The notes under the pieces are model-generated. The model was not told where the DNA came from, did not search any database, and saw nothing but the letters and a program-made list of their open reading frames with translations. A stretch of 38,268 bases of DNA from a virus: positions 1 through 38,268 of the IMG/VR virus record IMGVR_UViG_3300028045_000039; one strand, written 5' to 3'. Of the stretch, positions 14,512-21,034 are shown in pieces. Position 1 is the stretch's first letter, and every line of letters begins with the position of its first letter. A program made the position numbers and the translations under genes.

Positions 14512-14743
14512 ATTTGGTATTGTTAGCCGTGATGTCATAACAGAACCAGATTTATCACTGCAAGCAAAAGCTGTTTATTCAATACTTGCTTGCTATGCCA
14601 ATAAACAAAGATCTTGCTTTCCTTCTATATCAACATTAGCTAATGACTTAAATGTAAGTCAAAGAACAATCAAAAGACTGATAAAAGAACTGAAAGAACA
14701 AGGTTATGCCAAAAGAGTAGGCAGAAAGCTAATAATAAAATAA
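14495..14743 (+). CDS. Helix-turn-helix DNA-binding protein (HTH_36-like)
   Basis: This 82-residue protein matches the small HTH domain common in replication-initiation and phage regulatory proteins. LSLQAKAVYSILACYANKQR leads in, SCFPSISTLANDLNVSQRTI forms the helix-turn-helix, and KRLIKELKEQGYAKRVGRKL the recognition helix and wing. The N-terminal YRFGIVSRDVITEPD is also typical of this group. Only the DNA-binding domain is present, so it is probably a regulator of the early region or replication. Confidence 0.8.
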   Translation: MSSNYRFGIVSRDVITEPDLSLQAKAVYSILACYANKQRSCFPSISTLANDLNVSQRTIKRLIKELKEQGYAKRVGRKLIIK

Positions 14744-14828
14744 GACCATTAGCTATATATATGCTCTTTAAATTCTGCTCTTATACTAAAATGTATTTGA
14801 TATACCAAATTAAGTGATCTATTTATTA

Positions 14829-14836
14829 TAAATTTG
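14829..14836 (+). promoter_or_regulatory. TAnnTTTG promoter-like box
   Basis: TAAATTTG lies 22 bases upstream of the ATG at 14859. A TTTG at 14796-14799 is 29 bases upstream, longer than the 17-23 usual in Flavobacterium. Plausible but incomplete promoter for the 14859 and 15169 genes. Confidence 0.4.
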
Positions 14837-14858
14837 TTAAACATACTTAGCAAATAGA

Positions 14859-15125
14859 ATGATAATTCAGTTACCTAATGGACGTATAGTTGAATGCTCA
14901 GTTGAGCAATACCTATCTCTTTCTGATGAAGAGATAAAAGACCTCAACGGTCTTAGCGCAGCTTATACTAAAGAAGTGGGTAATCCTTTCTACAACACTT
15001 ATTTCAATTCAAACAAGATAGACCAAGATTCTGAAGATTATCTTCAGGAAAGAGAACCGGCTTTAGATGAAATTGAAGAGATTGAAAAAAGAATTGACCC
15101 TGATTTTCACAGTGATGATGTCTAA
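14859..15125 (+). CDS. Conserved-looking acidic small protein, 88 aa
   Basis: The N-terminus MIIQLPNGRIVECSVEQYLS followed by LSDEEIKDLNGL resembles a small protein I associate with crAss-like phages, though I cannot name it. The C-terminal third is strongly acidic (ALDEIEEIEKRIDPDFHSDD). No enzymatic motif. It precedes the 189-residue possible ssDNA-binding candidate and shares its terminator. Confidence 0.65.
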   Translation: MIIQLPNGRIVECSVEQYLSLSDEEIKDLNGLSAAYTKEVGNPFYNTYFNSNKIDQDSEDYLQEREPALDEIEEIEKRIDPDFHSDDV

Positions 15126-15168
15126 AAGATAGACACATCAATCATTTTATTATTTAACAACAAAAATT

Positions 15169-15738
15169 ATGCAAAGTAAAGTAAACATCGTTGCTGATGA
15201 CATGGGAAATGTTATCCGCCAATCAAGCACAAGTTCAGAGTATGGATTTGTAAGACTACAACAAGACAGAGTTACATTTGGTAACAATGGTTGGGTTAAA
15301 AAATCAAACATTAGTACACTATTACATGGTAAGTTAGAAGATCTTCAGTCATTAGGACTAGATACTATGGCAACAATACCAGGTAGAATTGTAATTAAAG
15401 AACAGTTAACACCGTTCAATCAAAACAATCCAGATCGTGATTTAAAGTATGCAGGTGATACAGGTATCATTTGTTGTGTTGATGGAGAACCTATTTATAG
15501 GAAAACATTCTATGTTGCTGATGCAGCATCACAGGATGTCTTAGTAGCTCACAATAATAGTGATGCTATTAAAGAAGCCAATGCTTCTGATTTCAACGCT
15601 GCAAAGTCTACAGTAGCTATGCCAGAAGATCCAGCTAAAGCATTTGGATTTGACGCAAGTGATGAGGAAGTAACAGAAGAACCTGTTAATGAAATAGTTG
15701 AAGAGGTTTCTGAAGAAGTAGAAACTTTTGAACTGTAA
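15169..15738 (+). CDS. Protein with acidic C-terminal tail, possible ssDNA-binding type
   Basis: This 189-residue protein has a beta-rich body (EYGFVRLQQDRVTFGNNGWV, TIPGRIVIKEQLTPFNQNNP, YAGDTGIICCVDGEPIYRKT). It then has a disordered linker and a long acidic tail (DASDEEVTEEPVNEIVEEVS, then EEVETFEL). A compact beta domain with an acidic tail is the hallmark of single-stranded DNA-binding proteins, but no OB-fold motif is certain. A better SSB candidate lies at 23893. It is followed by a terminator. Confidence 0.6.
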   Translation: MQSKVNIVADDMGNVIRQSSTSSEYGFVRLQQDRVTFGNNGWVKKSNISTLLHGKLEDLQSLGLDTMATIPGRIVIKEQLTPFNQNNPDRDLKYAGDTGIICCVDGEPIYRKTFYVADAASQDVLVAHNNSDAIKEANASDFNAAKSTVAMPEDPAKAFGFDASDEEVTEEPVNEIVEEVSEEVETFEL

Positions 15739-15765
15739 AACATAGATCACTCTAAAGAATGCATT

Positions 15766-15806
15766 GAGGGGACTAACACTTAGGTGGAGGTTCCCTCTTT
15801 CATTTT
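15766..15806 (+). terminator. Probable intrinsic terminator
   Basis: GAGGGGAC (15766-15773) pairs with GTTCCCTC (15790-15797) with one G-T wobble, loop of 16 bases, then TTTCATTTT. It closes the 14859-15738 unit. Confidence 0.6.
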
Positions 15807-15852
15807 AAACATCTTATTCAATTTATTATTTAAAAAAACAAAAACTATATGT

Positions 15853-16395
15853 ATGCTATCTCAGGAACAAATAACACAAATAAAACAAAATGAAAGTAAA
15901 GCTTTATTATCACAGCTTTTGCAACGTTACCACTACTATGGATTACTGGAAGAATATCAGTTACATCCAACCTCAATAATTAACAACTTCACATACTCAT
16001 CGCTAAACTCTTATCAGCATTTCTTATTTAAAAGAGTGTTACATGGGTTAAACGTTTATGATAAAGCTGAAGTTGAAAAGTTGCACTGGGATAAGAAGAG
16101 AAGAATATCTAAAGTCTGGAGAAGAGGTCAAAGAGAAATCAATGCTTGGAAGCAGATGATCTGTAATAAGAAAGTTAACAACTATTTCAAAAGGACATTC
16201 AAAGGTCCTGCTGTAGAGTTTATGCTTAGTATACCAGTTGATGAGTATCTAGAGGATTACAATAATACTTTAACCTTTAAAGATTTAAACGTTAATTATG
16301 AAGATGTAATCTTACTATTCATGTCAAAGGGTTTATTACCTAAAAACTTTCTTACTCTTAAGCCTAATGATAATCAAAAACAACTTAAGGCGTGA
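15853..16395 (+). CDS. Hypothetical protein, 180 aa, basic middle
   Basis: I use the ATG at 15853 (MLSQEQITQIKQNESKALLS). An upstream in-frame GTG would start inside the terminator hairpin. The protein is helical with a basic central block (HWDKKRRISKVWRRGQREIN) and ends in a lysine-rich tail. No catalytic motif is seen. It overlaps the HNH-type gene as GTGA, so the two are coupled and perhaps both act on DNA. Confidence 0.65.
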   Translation: MLSQEQITQIKQNESKALLSQLLQRYHYYGLLEEYQLHPTSIINNFTYSSLNSYQHFLFKRVLHGLNVYDKAEVEKLHWDKKRRISKVWRRGQREINAWKQMICNKKVNNYFKRTFKGPAVEFMLSIPVDEYLEDYNNTLTFKDLNVNYEDVILLFMSKGLLPKNFLTLKPNDNQKQLKA

Positions 16396-16796
16396 TTAAA
16401 CAGAAAAAGAAGCTATGCAGTAATTGCAATACTGACCAGTTCATTTGGAAAAATGATAAGGGTAATAGGTATTGCAAGAATTGCTGGTATAGAAGCAAAA
16501 GTTCAGATGCTAAACCATTAAAGAAAGCACCTATCAATCAAAAGTCAAAGAAAATGCAGGTCATTGATCAAGCTTACACTAAACTTAGACGTAAGTTTAT
16601 GGAGGGACATCCAATGTGCCAAGCAGCTTTGCCTTGTTGTACTGGTGGTTCAACAGATGTTCATCACAAAAAAGGACGTGGTAAATATCACTTAGTGGTT
16701 AGCACTTGGCTTTCAGTCTGTAGAGCTTGTCACATGTACATAGAAGAGCATCCTAAAGAAGCAATTGAGCTTGGATATTCAGAAAAACGTGACTAA
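16392..16796 (+). CDS. HNH-type nuclease with N-terminal zinc ribbon
   Basis: The start is a GTG overlapping the previous stop as GTGA. Of 134 residues, the first 35 form a zinc ribbon (CSNCN and CKNCW). The second half holds an HNH-like core: CQAALPCCTGGSTDVHHKKG with the DVHH catalytic pair, then VCRACHMYIEEHP. The layout resembles NinG/Rap-type recombination endonucleases and small phage HNH enzymes. It lies at the end of the early operon, directly before the tRNA cluster, where homing-type HNH enzymes are also common, but no intron is seen around it. Confidence 0.75.
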   Translation: MIKQKKKLCSNCNTDQFIWKNDKGNRYCKNCWYRSKSSDAKPLKKAPINQKSKKMQVIDQAYTKLRRKFMEGHPMCQAALPCCTGGSTDVHHKKGRGKYHLVVSTWLSVCRACHMYIEEHPKEAIELGYSEKRD

Positions 16797-16808
16797 CTTT
16801 GATCATCA

Positions 16809-16882
16809 GGTCCTATAGCTCAATTGGATAGAGCAACAGCCTTCTAAGCTGTAGGTTCAAGGTTCAAGTCCTTGTGGGATCA
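16809..16882 (+). tRNA. tRNA-Arg (anticodon TCT)
   Basis: The 74-base cloverleaf has acceptor GGTCCTA paired to TGGGATC (two G-T pairs), D-arm AGCTCAATTGGATAGAGCA, anticodon loop CTTCTAA in stem ACAGC/GCTGT, and T-loop GGTTCAAGTCC. Discriminator A; CCA is not encoded. It reads AGA, a heavily used codon in these AT-rich genes. Confidence 0.93.
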
Positions 16883-16887
16883 CTGAT

Positions 16888-16976
16888 GGCCGGATGATGG
16901 AATTGGTAGACATGAAGGACTTAAAATCCTTTGGGCAGTAATGTCCGTGTGGGTTCAAGTCCCACTCCGGTTACCA
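16888..16976 (+). tRNA. tRNA-Leu (anticodon TAA)
   Basis: Class II tRNA with a long variable arm. Acceptor GGCCGGA pairs with TCCGGTT (two G-T pairs), anticodon stem AAGGA/TCCTT encloses CTTAAAA, T-stem GTGGG/CCCAC. ACCA at the 3' end is encoded, unlike the flanking tRNAs. It reads UUA. Confidence 0.92.
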
Positions 16977-16984
16977 GTAGTACT

Positions 16985-17104
16985 AAAGAGAGGTGGTGAA
17001 GCTGTAATAGATGATCGTGCTAAGATGACAAAAAAGGGTTTGGAGTAGTCACAGCATAAACAAATCATCTATCAGAAACCCTGAAAGACCCGGAACCTCT
17101 CTTT
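16985..17104 (+). ncRNA. Pseudoknot-capable structured RNA between tRNA genes
   Basis: Perfect outer stem P1: AAAGAGAGGT (16985-16994) with 17095-17104. Perfect P2: ATAGATGAT (17007-17015) with 17064-17072. P3: GTGCT (17017-17021) with AGCAT (17053-17057). P4: TGAC (17026-17029) with GTCA (17048-17051). The apical loop GGGTTT (17036-17041) pairs with AAACCC (17076-17081) outside P2, forming a pseudoknot. The 3' arm runs into five T (17102-17106). It is not a tRNA or a recognised group I intron. The class is unknown to me; the phage-associated manA and wcaG RNA motifs should be tested. Confidence 0.7.
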
Positions 17105-17108
17105 TTAT

Positions 17109-17182
17109 GGACTCTTAGCTCAGTTGGTCAGAGCAATTCACTCATAATGAAGAGGTCACAGGTTCAAGTCCTGTAGGGTCCA
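17109..17182 (+). tRNA. tRNA-Met (anticodon CAT)
   Basis: The 74-base cloverleaf has acceptor GGACTCT with AGGGTCC, D-arm AGCTCAGTTGGTCAGAGCA, anticodon loop CTCATAA, T-loop GGTTCAAGTCC and discriminator A. CCA is not encoded (ACCC follows). It is not initiator-like. Reading as elongator Met is likeliest, but a lysidine-modified Ile(CAU) cannot be excluded. Confidence 0.9.
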
Positions 17183-17225
17183 CCCTGATGTTTAATAATA
17201 CATTGTCAAGAAATTTTAAAACCAA

Positions 17226-18323
17226 ATGAAAAGAGAAGAAATACAAAAGAAAGCACTAGAGATAGGCTTACATTACAAAAGAGCAGGCTTAGCAATAAGC
17301 ATGGGAGTAGGCAAGACAAGAATTGCAATACAACATCTTCAAAGGTGTTATAATCCCTTTATAAAAGCATTAGTTGTTATACCAAAACTTTCAGTAGCAG
17401 ATGCTTGGAAAGATGAACTTGAGAAAATGGACCTGTTGAGTTTAGAATCACATTTAACTTTTACAACCTATTTATCATTAAACAAACACAACCCAGCTGA
17501 CTATGACGTGGTTTATTTGGATGAGTGTCATACTTTATTAGATTCACATAGGCCTTTTCTATCTATGTTTAATGGAAGAATACTTGGTTTAACAGGTACA
17601 CCACCTAAACATAAAGATTCTGAGAAAGGTAGAATGGTAGGTACTTACTGTCCAATAAAGTTAACGTTTAGTGTAGATGATGCAACTAACTCTAACATAC
17701 TAAATGATTATAAAATTATAGTACATGAGTTAGAGTTATCTCAGCTTAAGACACTTAAAAAGAATAGTAAAAATGGAGGGTCTTGGTGGACTTCAGAGCT
17801 TTTGGATTATAATTATGCAACCAAACGTTGTGTAGAAGCTCAGACACCTAAGCAAAGACAGTTCTCTGCTATCATGAGAATGAAAGCATTGATGAGTTAT
17901 GCTACTAAAGAAGAATATGTTAAGTCTTTATCATCTAATCTAGATAGTAAGTGTATCATATTTGCTAATACCCAAAAACAGGCTGATAAGTTATGTACAT
18001 ACAGTTATCACTCTGGTAATGATAAAAGTGAGTATAACTTAGAATTGTTTTCAGACGGTAGAATAGATCGTTTGTCTTGTGTATTACAGTTATCAGAAGG
18101 TGTTACAATACCAAATCTAAAACAGGGTATTATTATGCATGCATATGGTAATGAAAGAAAGTCTTCACAGAGAATAGGTAGATTGCTTAGATTAAATCCG
18201 TCAGAGACAGCAGTTTGTCATATACTATGTTATAAAGGCACGCAGGATGAAGTGTGGGTAAAGAAAGCACTTAAAGATTTTGATACAAATAAAGTTAAAT
18301 ATTATAACCCTTTAACCAGTTAA
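17226..18323 (+). CDS. SF2 DNA/RNA helicase (DECH type)
   Basis: This 365-residue protein contains the SF2 motif series in order: Walker A SMGVGKT (25-31), motif Ia VVIPKLSVADAW, motif II DECH (about 99-102), motif III LTGTPP (about 122-127) and motif VI QRIGRLLR near residue 321. It would unwind or translocate along DNA using ATP. Crass-like replication modules typically encode such a helicase; possible roles are recombination-dependent replication or branch migration. It opens the long rightward module after the tRNA cluster with an A-rich start. Confidence 0.87.
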   Translation: MKREEIQKKALEIGLHYKRAGLAISMGVGKTRIAIQHLQRCYNPFIKALVVIPKLSVADAWKDELEKMDLLSLESHLTFTTYLSLNKHNPADYDVVYLDECHTLLDSHRPFLSMFNGRILGLTGTPPKHKDSEKGRMVGTYCPIKLTFSVDDATNSNILNDYKIIVHELELSQLKTLKKNSKNGGSWWTSELLDYNYATKRCVEAQTPKQRQFSAIMRMKALMSYATKEEYVKSLSSNLDSKCIIFANTQKQADKLCTYSYHSGNDKSEYNLELFSDGRIDRLSCVLQLSEGVTIPNLKQGIIMHAYGNERKSSQRIGRLLRLNPSETAVCHILCYKGTQDEVWVKKALKDFDTNKVKYYNPLTS

Positions 18324-18326
18324 AAA

Positions 18327-18458
18327 ATGACACATGATGATTACTTGAACCAAGGAAATCCTGTTGATGATCCAGAACATGAGTGCAGAGAATGCGGTAA
18401 GATGTCAGATTATGAGGATTATTGCAGCAGGCAGTGTTGGATGGCAAGTCAAAAATAA
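18327..18458 (+). CDS. Mini zinc-finger protein, 43 aa
   Basis: The ATG at 18327, three bases after the helicase stop, opens 43 codons: MTHDDYLNQGNPVDDPEHEC, then CRECGKMSDYEDYCSRQCWM. The CxxC ... CxxxC arrangement with the YCSxxCW end is typical of treble-clef/zinc-knuckle mini-proteins. Tight spacing and the ordered cysteines make it believable despite its size. It may bind nucleic acid or a protein partner; no family name assigned. Confidence 0.6.
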   Translation: MTHDDYLNQGNPVDDPEHECRECGKMSDYEDYCSRQCWMASQK

Positions 18459-18471
18459 AAAAAAGAATATT

Positions 18472-18705
18472 ATGGGAAAAATGAAAGAAGTATGGATGGA
18501 AATGTTACAAAATGAGTACAAAGGAGATTATGACGCATATTTAGAAGATTTAGCAAGGCAAACATGTGAGGAGTTTATACCTATGGATGAAACACCTTGT
18601 CCTAATTGTTTTGAAAAAACACTACATCAGAATGAATCTGATATAGTATGTGATGTATGCGGTCAGAACTTTATACAAGTAGAGAATGCATTGAGATTTA
18701 AATAA
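18472..18705 (+). CDS. Small zinc-ribbon protein, 77 aa
   Basis: I choose the ATG at 18472 (MGKMKEVWMEMLQNEYKGDY) because it follows an A-rich tract after the mini zinc-finger gene; the upstream in-frame codons overlap that gene. The C-terminal half is a zinc ribbon: CPNCFEKTLHQNESDIVCDV with CDVCG. Zinc ribbons of this kind bind DNA or mediate contacts in polymerase-associated factors. Function unproven. Confidence 0.65.
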   Translation: MGKMKEVWMEMLQNEYKGDYDAYLEDLARQTCEEFIPMDETPCPNCFEKTLHQNESDIVCDVCGQNFIQVENALRFK

Positions 18706-18723
18706 ATAACTAAAACATTAAAT

Positions 18724-18828
18724 GTGAAAATAAATGACCCAAGAGATAAGCCGGAAACAGAATTAGATCAAGAACAAGAGACAGATCAAAATATTAATAA
18801 TGATTATGATGAACACATGTTTATATGA
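18724..18828 (+). CDS. Small acidic ORF with GTG start, 34 aa
   Basis: A GTG-started frame encodes a very hydrophilic acidic peptide (KINDPRDKPETELDQEQETD and on to DEHMFI). Its TGA overlaps the next ATG as ATGA, which supports translation. No ATG in frame upstream exists. Low complexity makes it uncertain. Confidence 0.35.
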   Translation: MKINDPRDKPETELDQEQETDQNINNDYDEHMFI

Positions 18829-18965
18829 AAAATAAAAAACACAGACAGTACAGGAGCAATCAAGGTAGATCTCCTGAGAAACAAAGCAATTCTGAAAAAG
18901 CTTTTATGATTGCTACAGTAAGTTTAATTATTATTATAACTATTTTAGCAGTAATAAATGTATAA
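18825..18965 (+). CDS. Small tail-anchored membrane protein, 46 aa
   Basis: The ATG overlaps the previous TGA (ATGA) and the TAA overlaps the next ATG (TAATG), so both junctions show coupling. The peptide has a basic, disordered N-terminus (MKNKKHRQYRSNQGRSPEKQ) and one C-terminal membrane helix (MIATVSLIIIITILAVINV). A membrane peptide in the replication block could tether replication proteins to the membrane or act on the host envelope; not known. Confidence 0.6.
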   Translation: MKNKKHRQYRSNQGRSPEKQSNSEKAFMIATVSLIIIITILAVINV

Positions 18966-19348
18966 TGAAAGAGAATTTATATATAAAGGCATCAATTAAA
19001 AATGGAGAATTACATTTTCCTATAAAAGCTACAGGAACTAGATATAGAAATTTCCTGAATCAGTTACCTGATGACTCTAAGTTAGAGATATTTATAGGAG
19101 TGAGTGGTGATAAAGGGAGTAATCCTCAGCTTGCCAGAGTACATGCAATGATAAGAGAGATAGCACAAGAAATTGGTTATACTTTTGAAGAAGCAAAAAT
19201 AACAGTTAAAAGAGCAGCTGGTCTTTGCTTTGTAAAAAACAAGCAAGAGTACTGTAAGTCATTTGCAGACTGTGATAAAGATGAGCTGAATCTTGCTATA
19301 CAGGCTTGTATTGAAATAGGAGACTTTAGCAATATGAACTTAAGGTAG
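18965..19348 (+). CDS. Possible NinB-like recombination protein
   Basis: This 127-residue protein starts MKENLYIKASIKNGELHFPI. It has the block SNPQLARVHAMIREIAQEIG followed by YTFEEAKITVKRAAGLCFVK and KSFADCDKDELNLAIQACIE. The pattern (a short polar beta region, then QLxRVHAMIRxIA and an EEAK helix) resembles the NinB/Orf family that helps RecA loading, but the match is by feel only. It ends exactly where the oppositely oriented 19349 gene ends. Confidence 0.5.
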   Translation: MKENLYIKASIKNGELHFPIKATGTRYRNFLNQLPDDSKLEIFIGVSGDKGSNPQLARVHAMIREIAQEIGYTFEEAKITVKRAAGLCFVKNKQEYCKSFADCDKDELNLAIQACIEIGDFSNMNLR

Positions 19349-19771
19349 TTATTTTACTACTTTCATCTTGCTATTGATCTCTTTTAGTTTTTCAGATACG
19401 TCAGCACCTTTAGTTACCAGATTAGATAACTCTTCCATATCTTTTTTAGTAGCTGTAGTCTCAGTATGAATTTCTAGTCCTTGTTCTTTAGCTTTAAACT
19501 TCAGCAATTGAAGTAATGAAAATAAAGTATATAAATTAGATTCATATAAATTAATTTCAAACTGAGGTGGTTCATCACCTTCTTTTAGTTCAGCTATCTT
19601 GTTAAACTTTTCAAATGTAGCTGGAAGTAAACTTGGATCTTCTGCATCTAAAATCATTTCTGACAGTATACGCTGAAATGCTTCAATATATGCTGCACTT
19701 ACTTCTATACCTGTTATAGATTTAGTTTGGTCGTAGGTAACAACTGTATTTAGTTTTTTATCTTCACTCAT
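19349..19771 (-). CDS. Lone reverse-strand gene, 140 aa, unknown
   Basis: This is the only minus-strand gene in the rightward block. I use the ATG at 19771 (MSEDKKLNTVVTYDQTKSIT) because the promoter boxes at 19790-19821 would start transcription downstream of the other in-frame ATG at 19792. The protein is acidic and helical (YIEAFQRILSEMILDAEDPS, LFSLLQLLKFKAKEQGLEIH, NLVTKGADVSEKLKEINSKM). It may form coiled coils. It converges on the 18965 gene and diverges from the glycosylase gene. Function unknown; an anti-sense placement suggests separate timing. Confidence 0.7.
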   Translation of the reverse strand: MSEDKKLNTVVTYDQTKSITGIEVSAAYIEAFQRILSEMILDAEDPSLLPATFEKFNKIAELKEGDEPPQFEINLYESNLYTLFSLLQLLKFKAKEQGLEIHTETTATKKDMEELSNLVTKGADVSEKLKEINSKMKVVK

Positions 19772-19789
19772 CTTTAATGTCTTTACAGA

Positions 19790-19821
19790 CAAATATACAA
19801 AATAAAAATAATGGAACCAAA
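19790..19821 (-). promoter_or_regulatory. Bacteroidota-type promoter for the lone reverse gene
   Basis: On the minus strand TTTG (19821-19818), a 20-base spacer, then TATATTTG (19797-19790) match the TTG / TAnnTTTG consensus. The expected start site is about 13 bases before the ATG at 19771. The -33 box lies inside the first codons of the divergent glycosylase gene. Confidence 0.65.
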
Positions 19822-20485
19822 AATAGATAATTTAAAAAGTCAACTAAAGGTTGATATAGAAAAATCAAACTGGGGTAATATCCTTACTCCTTTTATAGAT
19901 AGCAAAGCATTTGATGAAGTAGTAGATTCTTTAGTATCACTTGTAGACAGTGGTAAAAGATTTACTCCAAAGTTTAAAGACGTATTCAATGCTTTTAAGG
20001 AATGTGATTATAATAATTTGAAAGTTGTTATAGTAGGTCAGGACCCGTATCCTCAGTTAGGATCAGCTGATGGCTTAGCATTTAGCTGTAGTAAAAAAGG
20101 TAAAGCAGAAAAGTCTTTACAATATATCAATAAAGCAATTGATACAGATCACACTGATTTGAGATGCTGGGCTAACCAAGGCGTACTATTGATTAATACA
20201 GCTCTTACAGTTGAGATCAATAAAATAGGATCACATTTTTGGAACTGGAAACCTTTTACTGAGTATCTGTTTACAGAGTTAAACAAGGACAATAAAGATA
20301 TAGTCTTTATTTTAATGGGTAGAAAGGCAGAAGCTTGGCAACTGTTGTTATCAAATCAAAAGTTATTAAAGTGTAGTCATCCTGCATCAGCAGCTTATAG
20401 AGGTGGTGTGTGGGATTCAAATGATGTATTTACTAAAGCAAATCAGGAGTTGGAAAGACAGGGTAAAACTTGTATAGTGTGGTAA
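19811..20485 (+). CDS. ung: Uracil-DNA glycosylase
   Basis: This 224-residue protein matches the family 1 UDG. KVVIVGQDPYPQLGSADGLA contains the water-activating loop GQDPYP (76-81, catalytic Asp about 78). GVLLINTALTVEINKIGSHF is the uracil pocket region, and CSHPASAAYRGG is the counterpart of the HPSPLS minor-groove loop. It excises uracil from DNA in repair or discards dU incorporated during phage replication. UDG is common in crAss-like phages. The start directly follows A-rich sequence, and its first codons overlap the reverse gene promoter. Confidence 0.92.
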   Translation: MEPKIDNLKSQLKVDIEKSNWGNILTPFIDSKAFDEVVDSLVSLVDSGKRFTPKFKDVFNAFKECDYNNLKVVIVGQDPYPQLGSADGLAFSCSKKGKAEKSLQYINKAIDTDHTDLRCWANQGVLLINTALTVEINKIGSHFWNWKPFTEYLFTELNKDNKDIVFILMGRKAEAWQLLLSNQKLLKCSHPASAAYRGGVWDSNDVFTKANQELERQGKTCIVW

Positions 20486-20500
20486 TAATTAGTATATTTG
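20470..20500 (+). promoter_or_regulatory. Bacteroidota-type promoter before the DnaA-like gene
   Basis: TTG (20470-20472), a 20-base spacer and TATATTTG (20493-20500) match the consensus. The box ends 21 bases before the ATG at 20522. It lies over the 3' end of the glycosylase gene, so it could start a separate transcript for the DnaA-like and helicase genes. Confidence 0.6.
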
Positions 20501-20521
20501 TAAAACAAAACCCTCAGATAA

Positions 20522-21034
20522 ATGTCTAAAGATCAGGAAGTTATAAAAGATTTAGAGATACTTAATTTTAAAAAGAAGTTTTTAGATGAGTATGGTATTA
20601 ACCTTTATATCTATAAAGGATTGAATAAAAAGTTTAAGATTGAATTAGATGTATATATGCTATGTGCACTTAGTTGTATAAAAGAAGATTATCCTCAGTA
20701 TAAGTTTGTCAAAACTATCAGAGAGAAAATTAGATTTCGTGAATATCTAGTGTTTGTACAGGTTATGAGTTATTTAGCTTATAAAGATGGCCACACTAAA
20801 TCAGCAATAGGTAAAGCTATTCGCAGGAACCATGCAAGCATAATTAATCATATTAGAAATGTAGAGAATGGGTTCTTTGCAAAAGACAAATTAATAATAT
20901 ATGCACAACAGAAACTACTTAATAAACTAACAGAACATGTGGGAACTATTCCAGAAAATATTAAAACAGAAAGTAACACCAAACCAAGCGTTGATCCTAT
21001 TTGGGATGAAGCAAAAAGTTTCATTGCCAACTAG
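20522..21034 (+). CDS. DnaA domain IV-like DNA-binding protein
   Basis: The middle-to-C-terminal part of this 170-residue protein (about 72-120) reads like the DnaA duplex-binding domain. FREYLVFVQVMSYLAYKDGH is followed by TKSAIGKAIRRNHASIINHI, echoing the IGxxxxRxHxTVlxa signature helix. The AAA+ part of DnaA is absent. It could bind DnaA-box-like sites at a phage origin. Its tail overlaps the next gene by 98 bases in another frame, an unusually long overlap. Confidence 0.75.
   Translation: MSKDQEVIKDLEILNFKKKFLDEYGINLYIYKGLNKKFKIELDVYMLCALSCIKEDYPQYKFVKTIREKIRFREYLVFVQVMSYLAYKDGHTKSAIGKAIRRNHASIINHIRNVENGFFAKDKLIIYAQQKLLNKLTEHVGTIPENIKTESNTKPSVDPIWDEAKSFIAN

Noticed and set aside
15784-15852. 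GTG start extending the 15853 gene
   Set aside because: It would begin within the terminator hairpin at 15766-15797 and add a hydrophobic stretch not typical of the rest of the protein.
16985-17104. Group I intron or degenerate tRNA between the tRNA genes
   Set aside because: It is too short for a group I intron, no split tRNA or exon is present, and it lacks D- and T-loop sequences. The pseudoknot fold is a better description.
19772-19792. Upstream ATG (19792) for the lone reverse gene
   Set aside because: It lies upstream of the start site predicted from the TTTG-N20-TATATTTG promoter, so the codons would not be transcribed.
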